In this document: positions 34,442 through 44,621 of the stretch, piece after piece
Layout: the number at the start of each line of letters is the position of its first letter
How positions within the stretch are numbered: position 1 is the stretch's first letter
Assembly: GCF_947495255.1 (NCBI RefSeq)
Contig: NZ_CANLYI010000007.1
Coordinates: 186,001 to 250,000 of the forward strand
From: an uncultured Winogradskyella sp.
GTDB taxonomy: Bacteria; Bacteroidota; Bacteroidia; Flavobacteriales; Flavobacteriaceae
DNA: 64,000 nt
Direction of reading: 5' to 3'
Made by a program: the position numbers and the translations under genes
Notes under the pieces: model-generated
What the model saw: the letters and a program-made list of their open reading frames with translations, nothing else
Databases searched by the model: none
Told to the model about the DNA's origin: nothing

Positions 34442-36169
34442 ATGAATTTAAAAACCAAAATATTTTATTTACCGCTACTCCTTCTTTTTACACTGACCTT
34501 ACAGTCGCAATCTTCTGCGATTACTATTGATGGTCTTTTTGATGATTGGGATGCGAGCTTAACCACTTACACAGACACCAATACAGCTATAAGTGGTATT
34601 GATTTTATAGAGCTACAAGTCACCAATGATGACGAGTTTCTGTTTATAAAAATCAAAGCCAATATAGAATTTGATTTAACAGACAATTTAATTGCTCAGC
34701 AAGTACGCCTCTTTTTAGACACCGACAATAATGCAAATACAGGCTATAGCATACAAACGGGTTATGGCTCTGAAGTTGGTATTATTTTTAAAGAATTATT
34801 TGCCCATTATAATGTGAGTCCATATTCTGAAATAGACTTTTCAAGCTTAAAATTAAGAGCTGCACCAACCGTCACCTCTAACGAATTTGAAATTGCCATA
34901 GGACGACACCAAATACCAGATGGTATTAATCCATTATTTACATCACCCACTCTAAAAATCTTATTGAAAAACGACGAGAACTCTGATAAAATCCCTAATG
35001 AAGGGCTAACCTTTTCTTATACTTTTGACGACACACCTGTTACGCCTTACACACCTATTGACATTATTAAATCTAATGCTTCTGATATTAGATTGCTCGC
35101 TTACAATACGTTATTTAATGGCTTAGATGATACGGACAGAGTGGATAATTTTGAACACATCATTAAAGCTATTTCACCAGATGTGGTAGGATTAACGGAA
35201 TGTTGGGATACCTCTGCTGCCCATGTAAAGTCACTTTTTGACACATGGTTTCCGTTAAGCACAGCACATGGCTGGTATGCTGAAAAGCTTGGCGGACTCA
35301 TTACGGTGTCGCGATGGGAAATTATACAACAATGGACCAGTCTTACAAGGCAATTTCCGGTTTTAATAGATTTACCAAGCACTTACCCTACCGATTTATT
35401 ATTTACCAATGCCCATTTAAATTGTTGTGATGCTGATGACTTAAGACAAGACCAAGGCGATCAATATGCCGCTTTTATTCTAGATGCTAAATCTCCAGGC
35501 GGTATTATCACCTTAGCAGAAAACACACCGTTTATGTATTCAGGAGACTTAAACTTAGTTGGCTATTCGCAACAATTAACCACATTAAAAACTGGAGACA
35601 TACAAAACACCGCTACTTATGGTACTGGTGCTCTATTAGACTGGGATGATACGGCTCTTAAGGAAGAAAATTGTTTACAAACCGAATTGCGTATGGCCTA
35701 TACTTGGAGATCCGACAATGAAGGTTTCCCTCCTGGTAAACTAGATTTCATTATTTTTTCGGACTACACATTAACGGCTCAAAAATCTTTTGTTTTACAA
35801 ACCGAAGTAATGCCAGATGAACGTCTAAGTTTATACAATCTTAATGCCTTTGACACTGGGAGTGCCTCTGACCACTTTCCTGTTGTAGCTGACTTTTCAA
35901 TCAATACCAATTTAAGTACCGTACCATTTACACTTGCTGAAAGCACCATGTATCCCAATCCTTCAAAGGGCGTAGTGCATATAGATTTAAAAACCTCTAA
36001 CACCTATACGATACAGGTTTTAAATACTTTTGGAACCATTTTAATGACGAGGTCTATCGATTCAAAATCTACGGTATTGAATCTTGAATCGTTTCCCTCA
36101 GGATTTTATTTGATCTCTATACAAAATGCTGAAGGTGATAAAGTGATTCATAAACTTATCAAAAACTAG
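34442..36169 (+). CDS. Secreted endonuclease/exonuclease/phosphatase-family protein with T9SS tail
   Basis: About 575 residues. Signal peptide (FYLPLLLLFTLTLQSQ), N-terminal beta domain of about 185 residues (a sugar-binding-like DGLFDDWD repeat), then an EEP core with DIRLLAYNTLF (first strand and Asn), VVGLTECWD (metal Glu), GDLNL-like YSGDLNLVGY and SASDHFPVVADF (catalytic Asp-His). The last ~75 residues (YPNPSKGVVHIDL...GFYLISI) are a type A T9SS sorting domain. It is probably a cell-surface nuclease or phosphoesterase. I start it at ATG 34442; a GTG at 34424 is also in frame. Confidence 0.88.
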   Translation: MNLKTKIFYLPLLLLFTLTLQSQSSAITIDGLFDDWDASLTTYTDTNTAISGIDFIELQVTNDDEFLFIKIKANIEFDLTDNLIAQQVRLFLDTDNNANTGYSIQTGYGSEVGIIFKELFAHYNVSPYSEIDFSSLKLRAAPTVTSNEFEIAIGRHQIPDGINPLFTSPTLKILLKNDENSDKIPNEGLTFSYTFDDTPVTPYTPIDIIKSNASDIRLLAYNTLFNGLDDTDRVDNFEHIIKAISPDVVGLTECWDTSAAHVKSLFDTWFPLSTAHGWYAEKLGGLITVSRWEIIQQWTSLTRQFPVLIDLPSTYPTDLLFTNAHLNCCDADDLRQDQGDQYAAFILDAKSPGGIITLAENTPFMYSGDLNLVGYSQQLTTLKTGDIQNTATYGTGALLDWDDTALKEENCLQTELRMAYTWRSDNEGFPPGKLDFIIFSDYTLTAQKSFVLQTEVMPDERLSLYNLNAFDTGSASDHFPVVADFSINTNLSTVPFTLAESTMYPNPSKGVVHIDLKTSNTYTIQVLNTFGTILMTRSIDSKSTVLNLESFPSGFYLISIQNAEGDKVIHKLIKN

Positions 36170-36674
36170 TTCATAAGTCAAACCCGCTAATAATTTACCG
36201 AATACTATTGTTTACTTTAGAACAAATATGATTAAAACTTCTTTATTCATTTTGCCTTGATGCAAAACGAACCAAAAAATCAAAACGATTTGTTAGGAAG
36301 TTGCTAAAGCACCATTCGCTGATATATTAATGAGTTTGGTTTTTAATTTATAAAATATTCCAATCCTTGATATAGAAATTAATAAGATTTGTAGCTCATT
36401 ACTTCTGAAAATCGTTGGTTCCGACTGTGTCGGAATTTCAAGTACGATAGTAGCTTAGGGTTTTAAATAGTATTTTTCATTAGATAACAATTTTATTAAT
36501 AATGATTTTGGGGAATTGCCAAGTGTAACGCATATAAATAAAATCAAGTTACTGTTGCCCAAGCTTCATACTGAGACTCAGACTGAAAACTGTAAAGAAA
36601 CCTTCACAACAATTTAACAACTAAAATTGTACCTTTGCATCTTTCCAAAAACAATAGAAGGACTTACAACATAT
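36170..36674. other. About 500-base intergenic region before uvrA
   Basis: No gene was supported. It contains a perfect short hairpin TTCCGAC-TGT-GTCGGAA (36419-36435), AT-rich DNA, and the uvrA promoter near 36630. A short stretch at 36250-36290 (CTTGATGCAAAACGAACC) resembles debris often seen between flavobacterial genes. Confidence 0.5.
36630..36637 (+). promoter_or_regulatory. -7 box (TACCTTTG) for uvrA
   Basis: TACCTTTG is an exact TAnnTTTG match, 38 bases before the uvrA ATG at 36675. It argues against the longer reading frame beginning at 36627, which would place the start within the promoter. Confidence 0.65.
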
Positions 36675-39503
36675 ATGAGCCAATTCAACGATTCCATTGA
36701 AGTAAAAGGAGCACGCGTTCACAACCTTAAAAACATAGACGTTACCATACCGAGAGAGAAACTAGTGGTTATTACTGGTTTATCTGGTAGTGGAAAATCT
36801 TCATTGGCTTTCGATACTATTTATGCTGAAGGCCAACGTCGTTATATTGAAACATTCTCGGCTTATGCACGTCAATTTTTAGGGAGTTTAGAACGACCAG
36901 ATGTTGATAAAATTGATGGGCTTTCGCCTGTTATTGCTATTGAGCAAAAAACAACCAGTAAATCGCCGCGTTCTACTGTTGGTACCATTACTGAGATTTA
37001 TGACTTTCTGCGTTTACTCTATGCCAGAGCAGCAGATGCTTACAGTTATGAAACTGGTGAGCAGATGGTGAGTTATAACGATGCGCAAATAAAAGACTTG
37101 ATTTTAGAATCGTATAAAGGCAAACGCATTAACATTTTATCGCCTGTTATTCGTTCTCGTAAAGGGCATTATCGTGAATTATTTGAGCAAATTGCTAAAC
37201 AAGGTTTTGTAAAAGTGAGAACCGATGGTGCTATTGTAGACCTTGAAAAAGGGATGAAACTAGATCGTTACAAAACCCACGATATTGAAATTGTTATTGA
37301 CCGCTTAAAAATTGACGATAACAAAGACAACGAGAAACGTTTAATGGAATCCATAAATACAGCCATGTATCATGGTGATGATGTATTAATGGTGATTGAC
37401 CAAGACACTAATGAACCTCGTTTTTTTAGCCGTAATTTAATGTGTCCTTCCTCTGGTATCTCTTATCCAAATCCAGAACCGAATAACTTCTCTTTTAATT
37501 CACCAAAAGGGGCTTGTTCTAATTGTAATGGTATTGGCGAATTGTATGTGGTTAACGACCAAAAATTAGTTCCAGACGATTCACTATCTATAAAAAACGG
37601 CGCCCTTGCACCACATGGACCACAAAAGAAAAGCTGGATTTTTAAACAGTTTGAAACCATAGCACAGCGTTTTGACTTCTCATTAAACGATGCCTGGAAA
37701 GACATCCCAGAAGAAGCTAAACAAGTTATTTTACATGGTGGAAAAGATAGATTTACGGTAGAAAGCAAATTACTTGGTGTTACCAGAGATTACAAAATAG
37801 ATTTTGAAGGTGTTGCTAATTTTATAGACAGTCAATACAACTCTAACTCCACATCTTTAGTGCGCTGGGCTAAGGAATATATGGATAAAATTGAATGTCC
37901 GGTTTGTAAAGGGTCGCGTTTACGTAAAGAATCCCTTTATTTTAAAGTTGATGGCAAAAGTATTGCCGATTTGGTAAACATGGATGTTGTAGAATTAGGA
38001 CTTTGGTTAGAAAACCTAACCGAACGTCTTAGCAATAAACAACAACAAATTTCAGCAGAAATCATTAAGGAAATTAGAAATAGAGTGCAGTTTCTTTTAG
38101 ATGTAGGTCTTACCTATTTATCGCTTAACCGCAGTTCTAAATCACTATCTGGAGGCGAAGCCCAACGTATTCGTTTAGCGACCCAAATTGGTTCGCAATT
38201 GGTTGGTGTACTTTATATTTTAGATGAACCCAGTATTGGTTTACACCAACGTGATAATGAAAAACTTATTAATTCCTTAATATCGTTGAGAGATGTTGGG
38301 AATTCAGTGATTGTTGTAGAGCACGACAAGGATATGATAGAACGTGCAGACCATGTTATAGACATTGGTCCTTTTGCAGGCAAACATGGTGGCGAAATTA
38401 TAAGTGAAGGCACACCTGAAGAACTTTTAAAACAACATACTCTAACTGCAGCTTATCTTAATGGTGAAAGGGCTATTGAGATCCCTAAAACACGACGAAA
38501 AGGCAATGGTAAAAAATTGGTTTTAAAAGGCTGTACAGGTAATAATTTAAAAAATGTAGATGTTGAATTTCCTTTAGGAAAAATGATTGGTATTACAGGT
38601 GTTTCAGGAAGCGGGAAATCGACCTTAATTAACGAAACCCTCTACCCTATTTTAAATGCGCACTATTTTAATGGTGTAAAAAAACCAATGCCTTACAAAA
38701 GCATCAAAGGATTAGAACATTTAGATAAGGTTATTGACATTAATCAATCACCAATTGGGAGAACACCAAGAAGTAATCCGGCAACATACACCAAAACTTT
38801 TGACGAAATAAGAAGCTTATTTTCTAAGATTCCTGAAGCGATGATACGAGGTTACAAACCAGGTCGTTTTAGTTTTAATGTAAAAGGAGGCCGATGTGAA
38901 ACATGCCAAGGAGGAGGATTACGTGTTATAGAGATGAATTTCCTTCCGGATGTTTATGTGGAATGTGAAACGTGCCAAGGCAAACGTTTTAATAGAGAAA
39001 CTTTAGAAATTAGATACAAAGGCAAATCCATTAGTGATGTGTTGAATATGACGATTGAAGAAGCTGTTAGTTTCTTTGAGAATATTCCTAAAATTCATAG
39101 AAAATTAAAAACGATTAAAGATGTTGGCTTAGGCTACATAACTCTAGGCCAGCAAAGTACCACGCTTTCTGGTGGTGAAGCACAACGTATTAAGTTAGCT
39201 TCAGAATTAAGCAAACGCGATACTGGTAATACATTTTACATCTTAGATGAACCAACCACAGGTTTACATTTTGAAGACATTAGAGTCTTGATGAAAGTCC
39301 TTAATAAGTTAGCAGACAAAGGCAATACCGTTTTAATTATTGAACATAATTTAGATGTTATTAAGACCGTTGACTATATTATTGATATTGGATACGAAGG
39401 CGGAAAAGGTGGTGGAAATGTAGTTGCCAAAGGCACACCAGAACAAATTATAAAGGATAAAAAGAGTTATACAGCTAAATTTTTGAAGAAAGAGTTGAAT
39501 TAA
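36675..39503 (+). CDS. uvrA: Excinuclease ABC subunit A
   Basis: Nucleotide excision repair damage-recognition ATPase, 942 residues. There are two ABC cassettes: Walker [21 protein letters not shown] and [18 protein letters not shown], signatures [17 protein letters not shown] and [15 protein letters not shown], and Walker [12 protein letters not shown] and [11 protein letters not shown]. Zinc fingers are CSNC-type near 290 and the C-terminal CETCQGGG...CETCQGKR. Length and order match UvrA. It is preceded by a -7 box. The LOG-family gene follows after a 117-base gap. Confidence 0.98.
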   Translation: MSQFNDSIEVKGARVHNLKNIDVTIPREKLVVITGLSGSGKSSLAFDTIYAEGQRRYIETFSAYARQFLGSLERPDVDKIDGLSPVIAIEQKTTSKSPRSTVGTITEIYDFLRLLYARAADAYSYETGEQMVSYNDAQIKDLILESYKGKRINILSPVIRSRKGHYRELFEQIAKQGFVKVRTDGAIVDLEKGMKLDRYKTHDIEIVIDRLKIDDNKDNEKRLMESINTAMYHGDDVLMVIDQDTNEPRFFSRNLMCPSSGISYPNPEPNNFSFNSPKGACSNCNGIGELYVVNDQKLVPDDSLSIKNGALAPHGPQKKSWIFKQFETIAQRFDFSLNDAWKDIPEEAKQVILHGGKDRFTVESKLLGVTRDYKIDFEGVANFIDSQYNSNSTSLVRWAKEYMDKIECPVCKGSRLRKESLYFKVDGKSIADLVNMDVVELGLWLENLTERLSNKQQQISAEIIKEIRNRVQFLLDVGLTYLSLNRSSKSLSGGEAQRIRLATQIGSQLVGVLYILDEPSIGLHQRDNEKLINSLISLRDVGNSVIVVEHDKDMIERADHVIDIGPFAGKHGGEIISEGTPEELLKQHTLTAAYLNGERAIEIPKTRRKGNGKKLVLKGCTGNNLKNVDVEFPLGKMIGITGVSGSGKSTLINETLYPILNAHYFNGVKKPMPYKSIKGLEHLDKVIDINQSPIGRTPRSNPATYTKTFDEIRSLFSKIPEAMIRGYKPGRFSFNVKGGRCETCQGGGLRVIEMNFLPDVYVECETCQGKRFNRETLEIRYKGKSISDVLNMTIEEAVSFFENIPKIHRKLKTIKDVGLGYITLGQQSTTLSGGEAQRIKLASELSKRDTGNTFYILDEPTTGLHFEDIRVLMKVLNKLADKGNTVLIIEHNLDVIKTVDYIIDIGYEGGKGGGNVVAKGTPEQIIKDKKSYTAKFLKKELN

Positions 39504-39620
39504 CAATATATTGACAATTTCAGTATAAAGAAGTTATTAATTTATAATTACTTTAGCGAGTTGCAAAAAAATAATTAAACCTTACACAATTTAAGATTAC
39601 GAATAATAAGTATATAACAA

Positions 39621-40307
39621 ATGATAAACGAAATAAAAAATAAAGGCTGGAACGAAATAAAAACAAACGACTCATGGGCGATTTTTAAAATCATGGGCGA
39701 ATTTGTAAATGGTTATGAAAAGCTTAGTAAAATTGGTCCTTGTGTTTCTATTTTTGGATCAGCAAGAACCAAACCAGATCATAAATATTATAAATTAGCC
39801 GAAGAAGTTGCAAGAAAAATTGTAGACCAAGGTTATGGTGTGATTACAGGTGGTGGACCAGGTATTATGGAAGCCGGAAATAAAGGGGCACATATTGCAG
39901 GCGGAACTTCTGTAGGTTTAAATATAGAACTTCCTTTTGAGCAACATGACAATCCTTATATTGATAATGACAAGAGCTTAGATTTTGATTACTTCTTTGT
40001 TAGAAAAGTAATGTTTGTAAAATACTCTCAAGGTTTTGTTGTTATGCCAGGCGGTTTTGGAACATTAGATGAATTATTTGAAGCGATTACATTAATACAA
40101 ACGCACAAAATTGAAACCTTCCCTATTATTTTAGTTGGGAAAGAATTTTGGGGTGGACTCATGGATTGGGTAAAATCTACATTGCTTGACGCTGGTAACA
40201 TTAGCGAAAAAGATTTAGACCTTATTCACCTTGTGGATTCAGGCGATGAAGTTATAGAAATCCTAAACAACTTTTATAAAGAATCTGGTCTTAGTCCTAA
40301 TTTCTAA
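39621..40307 (+). CDS. LOG family protein (TIGR00730-type phosphoribohydrolase)
   Basis: 228 residues, Rossmann-like. It has the nucleotide-binding start SIFGSARTKPDHKYY, GVITGGGPGIMEAGNKGA and the PGGFGTLDELFEAITLIQT signature typical of LOG enzymes, which release base from nucleoside 5'-monophosphates (cytokinin activation in plants and some bacteria). The family is often misnamed lysine decarboxylase. The bacterial substrate is unclear. It is monocistronic or loosely linked to uvrA. Confidence 0.92.
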   Translation: MINEIKNKGWNEIKTNDSWAIFKIMGEFVNGYEKLSKIGPCVSIFGSARTKPDHKYYKLAEEVARKIVDQGYGVITGGGPGIMEAGNKGAHIAGGTSVGLNIELPFEQHDNPYIDNDKSLDFDYFFVRKVMFVKYSQGFVVMPGGFGTLDELFEAITLIQTHKIETFPIILVGKEFWGGLMDWVKSTLLDAGNISEKDLDLIHLVDSGDEVIEILNNFYKESGLSPNF

Positions 40308-40358
40308 TATGAAATTAGCTAAGACCAACTAAATAAACACTAATTTCATTTCAATGCT

Positions 40359-41630
40359 ATGAAAAAGAAAATTCTAAGTGTTTTAACGCTATTGCTCATC
40401 TCACTTTCTAGTGTCTCTGCACAAGAAAGCTTTAAGGTGATGTTTTATAATTTATTAAATTACCCATTAGAGGATGCTGTGCCAAATAGAATCAATGATT
40501 TGGCATATATTCTCAATGATTACCAACCCGATTTGTTTTTAGTTTGCGAGCTTAATAATATCTCTGGAGCTGTTGACGTTTTAAATACTGCAAAATCAGC
40601 GATTAGTAACGATTTTGAAATGGCTACTTACGTCTCCAATACATCAGATGATTATTATGGCGATCAAAATGATTTACAAAACCTGCTTCTATTTGACAGT
40701 ACTAAATTCAGCTTAATAGAAGAAATTATTGTACAAACTATATTAAGAGATTTTAATGTTTATCGGCTAAGATTAAATACTGAAAATCAAGATACAGACC
40801 CTATAGAATTATATGTTATTGTTTGCCATTTAAAAGCTTCTAGCGGAACTTTAAACGCTCAAAAACGATTTGAAATGGTAGAAAATTTAGAAATTTACTT
40901 AGAGACTTTACCTAGCGATACTAATGTATTATTAGGAGGCGATTTAAATCTATATACATCGAGTGAAGCTGCTTTTCAGACTTTATTAAGTGACACTAAT
41001 AACATAACGTTTGTAGATCCACCTAACCGTGTTGGTAGTTGGCATAACAACTCAAGTTATGTCGATGTATTTTCGCAATCTACACGCACACAAACAGGCT
41101 TTGGAGGCACCACAGGTGGTTTTGATGATCGTTTCGATTTTATCCTAACCTCTGAGAATATGTTAAATACCGCGAATGTGACGTATGTACCAGACTCTTA
41201 TCAAGTCTATGGTAATAACGGATTAGTATCTTGTTGGAATAAAGCTATAAATTCTTCCGAATGCGAAACCACAGGTTCACAATTTTCGTATACCTTAAGA
41301 AATCATCTTCATAATTTTAGCGATCACCTTCCTGTGACCTTATCATTAGAAACTGATGCTAATTTTTTAAGTATCAACCAATATGAAACTATTGCTAATT
41401 TCAGTTTAGACAGCAACATCATACGAGAAACACTAGCCATAAATTATCATCTTAATTATGGCAATGTATCGTTATACATTTACAATAATTTAGGTCAAAA
41501 AGTTAAAACGTTTCAAACCAATATAGATGCTAAGCAGTATTTTGATGTTTCTGATTTACAAGATGGCCTTTATTACTTAACGCTTTCTAATAGCCATTTA
41601 AATCCTATAAAATTCATAATTTCTAATTGA
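40359..41630 (+). CDS. Secreted EEP-family protein with T9SS tail
   Basis: 423 residues. Signal peptide to about residue 21 (VSAQ); EEP fold with FKVMFYNLLNYP, DLFLVCELNN (metal Glu), LLGGDLNLYTSS and NFSDHLPVTLSL. The C-terminal ~80 residues (LYIYNNLGQKVKTFQTN...GLYYLTLSN) are a T9SS type A sorting domain. It belongs to the same superfamily as the protein at 34442-36169 but lacks that protein's N-terminal module, so two secreted phosphoesterases lie within 7 kb. Its TGA overlaps the TTG start of the next gene. Confidence 0.88.
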   Translation: MKKKILSVLTLLLISLSSVSAQESFKVMFYNLLNYPLEDAVPNRINDLAYILNDYQPDLFLVCELNNISGAVDVLNTAKSAISNDFEMATYVSNTSDDYYGDQNDLQNLLLFDSTKFSLIEEIIVQTILRDFNVYRLRLNTENQDTDPIELYVIVCHLKASSGTLNAQKRFEMVENLEIYLETLPSDTNVLLGGDLNLYTSSEAAFQTLLSDTNNITFVDPPNRVGSWHNNSSYVDVFSQSTRTQTGFGGTTGGFDDRFDFILTSENMLNTANVTYVPDSYQVYGNNGLVSCWNKAINSSECETTGSQFSYTLRNHLHNFSDHLPVTLSLETDANFLSINQYETIANFSLDSNIIRETLAINYHLNYGNVSLYIYNNLGQKVKTFQTNIDAKQYFDVSDLQDGLYYLTLSNSHLNPIKFIISN

Positions 41631-44467
41631 AGACTTCACTAACTATACTCATCTTAATCTTTGTTTTTAGCTTCACTAGTGTTGCTCAAAACGCTCTGGA
41701 CATTTCGGCAAATGTAGATGTGGATACTAAAACCATTAGTGTTGATCAGACTATAGTTTACAAAAACGAAACTAATTTAGAGCTTAAAGAAATCTATTTA
41801 AGCGACTGGAACAATAGTTACTCAACTAAAACCACACCTTTAGCCAAACGATTTGAAGAAGAATTTAGCACCAAGTTTCACTTAGCAAAAAGTGAACAAC
41901 GTGGTTATACACTTGTTACATCTATAAAAGATGAGGACAGTACATCTTTAGAACACACTAGGTTAAAAGAACATCCAGATGTTATTAAAGTTACTTTATC
42001 TAAGCCATTAAAAGCAGGTGCCTCATATCATATTAACTTAAACTACAGTCTCTTAATACCAGATGCAACTTTTACAGATTATGGCGTTACAAAAAATCAA
42101 GATTTTCAATTAAAATACTGGTACATCACACCAGTTGTGTTTGATGGTAAATGGCATTATTACAGCAACAAAAACTTGGATGATTTATTTATTCCGAAGT
42201 CGGACATTACACTTAGAATCACTTATCCAAGAAATTACAAAGTCACGTCTGAGTTAGATTTTAATAACTTAGAGTCTGATCTTAAAAACCTAACACAAAC
42301 CATTACGCTATTTGGCAAAGACCGAATAGACACTTATGTCGCTATAGAAAAATTTCCATCCTTTGGCTATGTGCGTACAGATAATTTTACGCTTGTCTCT
42401 AACATCTATGAACGAGACATTCCTGCTCCAGAAAAGGCTATAATAACAGATAAAATTACAAGGTTCTTAACTGAAAACTTAGGCGAGTATCCACATCAGC
42501 TCTTGTTAGTGTCTCGAATTGATTACCAAAAGGATCCGCTTTATGGATTAAATCAATTACCCGATTTTTTTAGACCTTTTCCTAACGATTTTCAATACGA
42601 ATTAAAACTCCTTAAAACGGCCTTAACAAAGTATACAGATAATGTTCTGCTGCTCAACCCAAGAAAAGAGCATTGGTTAAGTGAAGGGCTTCAAATCTAT
42701 TATTTAATTAAATATGTTGAAGAAAACTATCCTGATAAAAAACTACTAGGAACTTTAGCAGATGTTTGGGGCATAAGAGCTTTTCATGCTTCAGATTTAG
42801 ATTTCAACTTTCAGTATTTTCTTTATTCTATGGAAATCGCTAGAAAGAATAGAGATCAACCTATTTCGACCTCAAAAGATTCATTGACAAAATTCAATGC
42901 TAACATTGCAGGAAAATACAAAGCAGGTGTTGGTCTTAATTATTTGGATCATTTTACAGACGATATTAGTTTAGCTAAAAACATTACCGAATTTTTAAAA
43001 GCCTATCAATTAAAGTCAGTTAAAATTGATGATTTTGAAGACTTTATAAAATCAAAAACAGATAAGAATATCGATTGGTTTTTTACAGATTACATTAAGA
43101 CGCGAAAGAAAATTGATTTTAAAATCTCTTCAATTGAATCCACAAAAGACTCCCTAAGACTGACCATAAAGAATAAGCGTAAAAACTCCATGCCTATTTC
43201 TCTTTTTAAATTGAAAAACGATTCGGTTATAGATCAATTATGGATTGAAAACATACAGGGCAAAAAAACAATAACCATCCCAAAAGACAGTACTGAAAAA
43301 TTTGCTTTAGATTATGATAACGTTATACCAGAATATAACCAACGTGATAATTACAAAGCTGCCAATGGTTCCTTCTTAAACAATAAACCATTACAAGTAA
43401 GATTATTTAAAGATATCGAAGACCCTAATTACAACCAGATCTTTTTTATGCCATTGGTTGAGTTTAACAATATATATGATGGTTTAACATTAGGTACTAA
43501 GGTTTATAATAAAACAATACTGAGAAAACGTTTAAATTATCGTTTCTCTCCGCAATATGCTACAAAATCAAAAGCAATAACAGGCTCTACCTCTATTTTT
43601 TATACGCACAATATTGAGAACAAAAACCTATATGATATTAGTTATGGCATTACAGCAGGTTACCAATCTTTTGCGCAAGATGCTTTTTTTACTAGAATAC
43701 GACCTTTAGTATCCTTTAGTTTTAGAAATGACAATGATTTTAGATCAAATACTGTAGATAATATTACTGCAAGATATGTAAGTATAAAAAGAGAACTTGG
43801 TGAAAATGCAACGGTTATTGTTGATGAACCAGATTATGGTGTTTTTAATTTGAGATACACCCACTCTAATCCAGGCATTATAAATTTCTCTAAATTTAAT
43901 ACGGATTTTCAAATCGCTGATAAATTCAGTAAACTGGCAGTTAATTACGAATTTAGAAAACTAACCAAAAGCAACAGAAATATAAACTTCAGGTTTTACG
44001 CTGGTTTTTTCATAGATAACCACTCTGATCCAACTGACGATTATTTTAGCTTTGCATTAGACAGACCTACAGATTATTTGTTTGACCTTAATTATTTAGG
44101 ACGCTCGGAAGCCGCAGGTCTATTTAGTCAACAACTTATAATTGCAGAAGGTGGTTTTAAATCGCAATTAGAACCCGCATTTGCCAATCAATGGATGACC
44201 ACTGCTAATTTCAGTACATCAATTTGGCGTTACATACAAGCCTATGGTGATTTAGGGTTAGTAAAAAATAAGTTTAGTAATGCTAAATTTGTTTATGACT
44301 CTGGTATTAGATTGAATCTTGTAGAAGACTATTTTGAAATATATCTACCTATTTATTCAAATTTAGGATGGGAAATAGCACAACCTAATTACGATCAAAG
44401 CATTCGCTTTATGTTTACGGTAGATCCACAAGTACTTCTGGGTCTTTTTAGAAGGAAGTGGTATTAA
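41627..44467 (+). CDS. M1-peptidase-like protein lacking HExxH, with C-terminal barrel-like region
   Basis: 946 residues, TTG start overlapping the previous stop by TTGA. Signal peptide about 1-20. The N-terminal beta domain (to about 260) resembles aminopeptidase N domain 1. In the gluzincin region the helix containing KEHWLSEGLQIYYLIKY supplies the third-ligand Glu353. Exactly 23 residues before it, where HExxH must start, lies KTALT (330-334), so both zinc-binding His and the catalytic Glu are gone. Residues from about 600 contain many amphipathic strands and a terminal aromatic (FRRKWY), suggesting an outer-membrane barrel. It is probably a binding or scaffold protein, not a peptidase. 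Confidence 0.78.
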   Translation: MKTSLTILILIFVFSFTSVAQNALDISANVDVDTKTISVDQTIVYKNETNLELKEIYLSDWNNSYSTKTTPLAKRFEEEFSTKFHLAKSEQRGYTLVTSIKDEDSTSLEHTRLKEHPDVIKVTLSKPLKAGASYHINLNYSLLIPDATFTDYGVTKNQDFQLKYWYITPVVFDGKWHYYSNKNLDDLFIPKSDITLRITYPRNYKVTSELDFNNLESDLKNLTQTITLFGKDRIDTYVAIEKFPSFGYVRTDNFTLVSNIYERDIPAPEKAIITDKITRFLTENLGEYPHQLLLVSRIDYQKDPLYGLNQLPDFFRPFPNDFQYELKLLKTALTKYTDNVLLLNPRKEHWLSEGLQIYYLIKYVEENYPDKKLLGTLADVWGIRAFHASDLDFNFQYFLYSMEIARKNRDQPISTSKDSLTKFNANIAGKYKAGVGLNYLDHFTDDISLAKNITEFLKAYQLKSVKIDDFEDFIKSKTDKNIDWFFTDYIKTRKKIDFKISSIESTKDSLRLTIKNKRKNSMPISLFKLKNDSVIDQLWIENIQGKKTITIPKDSTEKFALDYDNVIPEYNQRDNYKAANGSFLNNKPLQVRLFKDIEDPNYNQIFFMPLVEFNNIYDGLTLGTKVYNKTILRKRLNYRFSPQYATKSKAITGSTSIFYTHNIENKNLYDISYGITAGYQSFAQDAFFTRIRPLVSFSFRNDNDFRSNTVDNITARYVSIKRELGENATVIVDEPDYGVFNLRYTHSNPGIINFSKFNTDFQIADKFSKLAVNYEFRKLTKSNRNINFRFYAGFFIDNHSDPTDDYFSFALDRPTDYLFDLNYLGRSEAAGLFSQQLIIAEGGFKSQLEPAFANQWMTTANFSTSIWRYIQAYGDLGLVKNKFSNAKFVYDSGIRLNLVEDYFEIYLPIYSNLGWEIAQPNYDQSIRFMFTVDPQVLLGLFRRKWY

Positions 44468-44569
44468 CAAATTCTTATTGAAATGTTAAAATATTGCTCA
44501 TAATTACATAATCCCTAAGAAAAATACGTTTTTACAAATAATTACGCATCATTATAACAGATTAAGCTA

Positions 44570-44600
44570 TTGCATAGCACCTTTAAATTTTGTACTTTTG
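44570..44600 (+). promoter_or_regulatory. Promoter of the E1 dehydrogenase gene (TTG-N20-TACTTTTG)
   Basis: TTG at 44570-44572 and TACTTTTG at 44593-44600, separated by 20 bases, match both Bacteroidetes promoter elements. The ATG follows at 44622. Confidence 0.7.
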
Positions 44601-44621
44601 TTAGATATAATCTAAGCCTAC

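Noticed and set aside
36627-36674. Longer N-terminus for UvrA
   Set aside because: The 16 extra codons overlap the TACCTTTG promoter box and do not resemble UvrA; ATG at 36675 gives the usual start.
36675-39503. Antisense open frames inside uvrA and other long genes
   Set aside because: They are shadows of strongly supported genes, with proline/serine/cysteine-skewed composition and no start signals.
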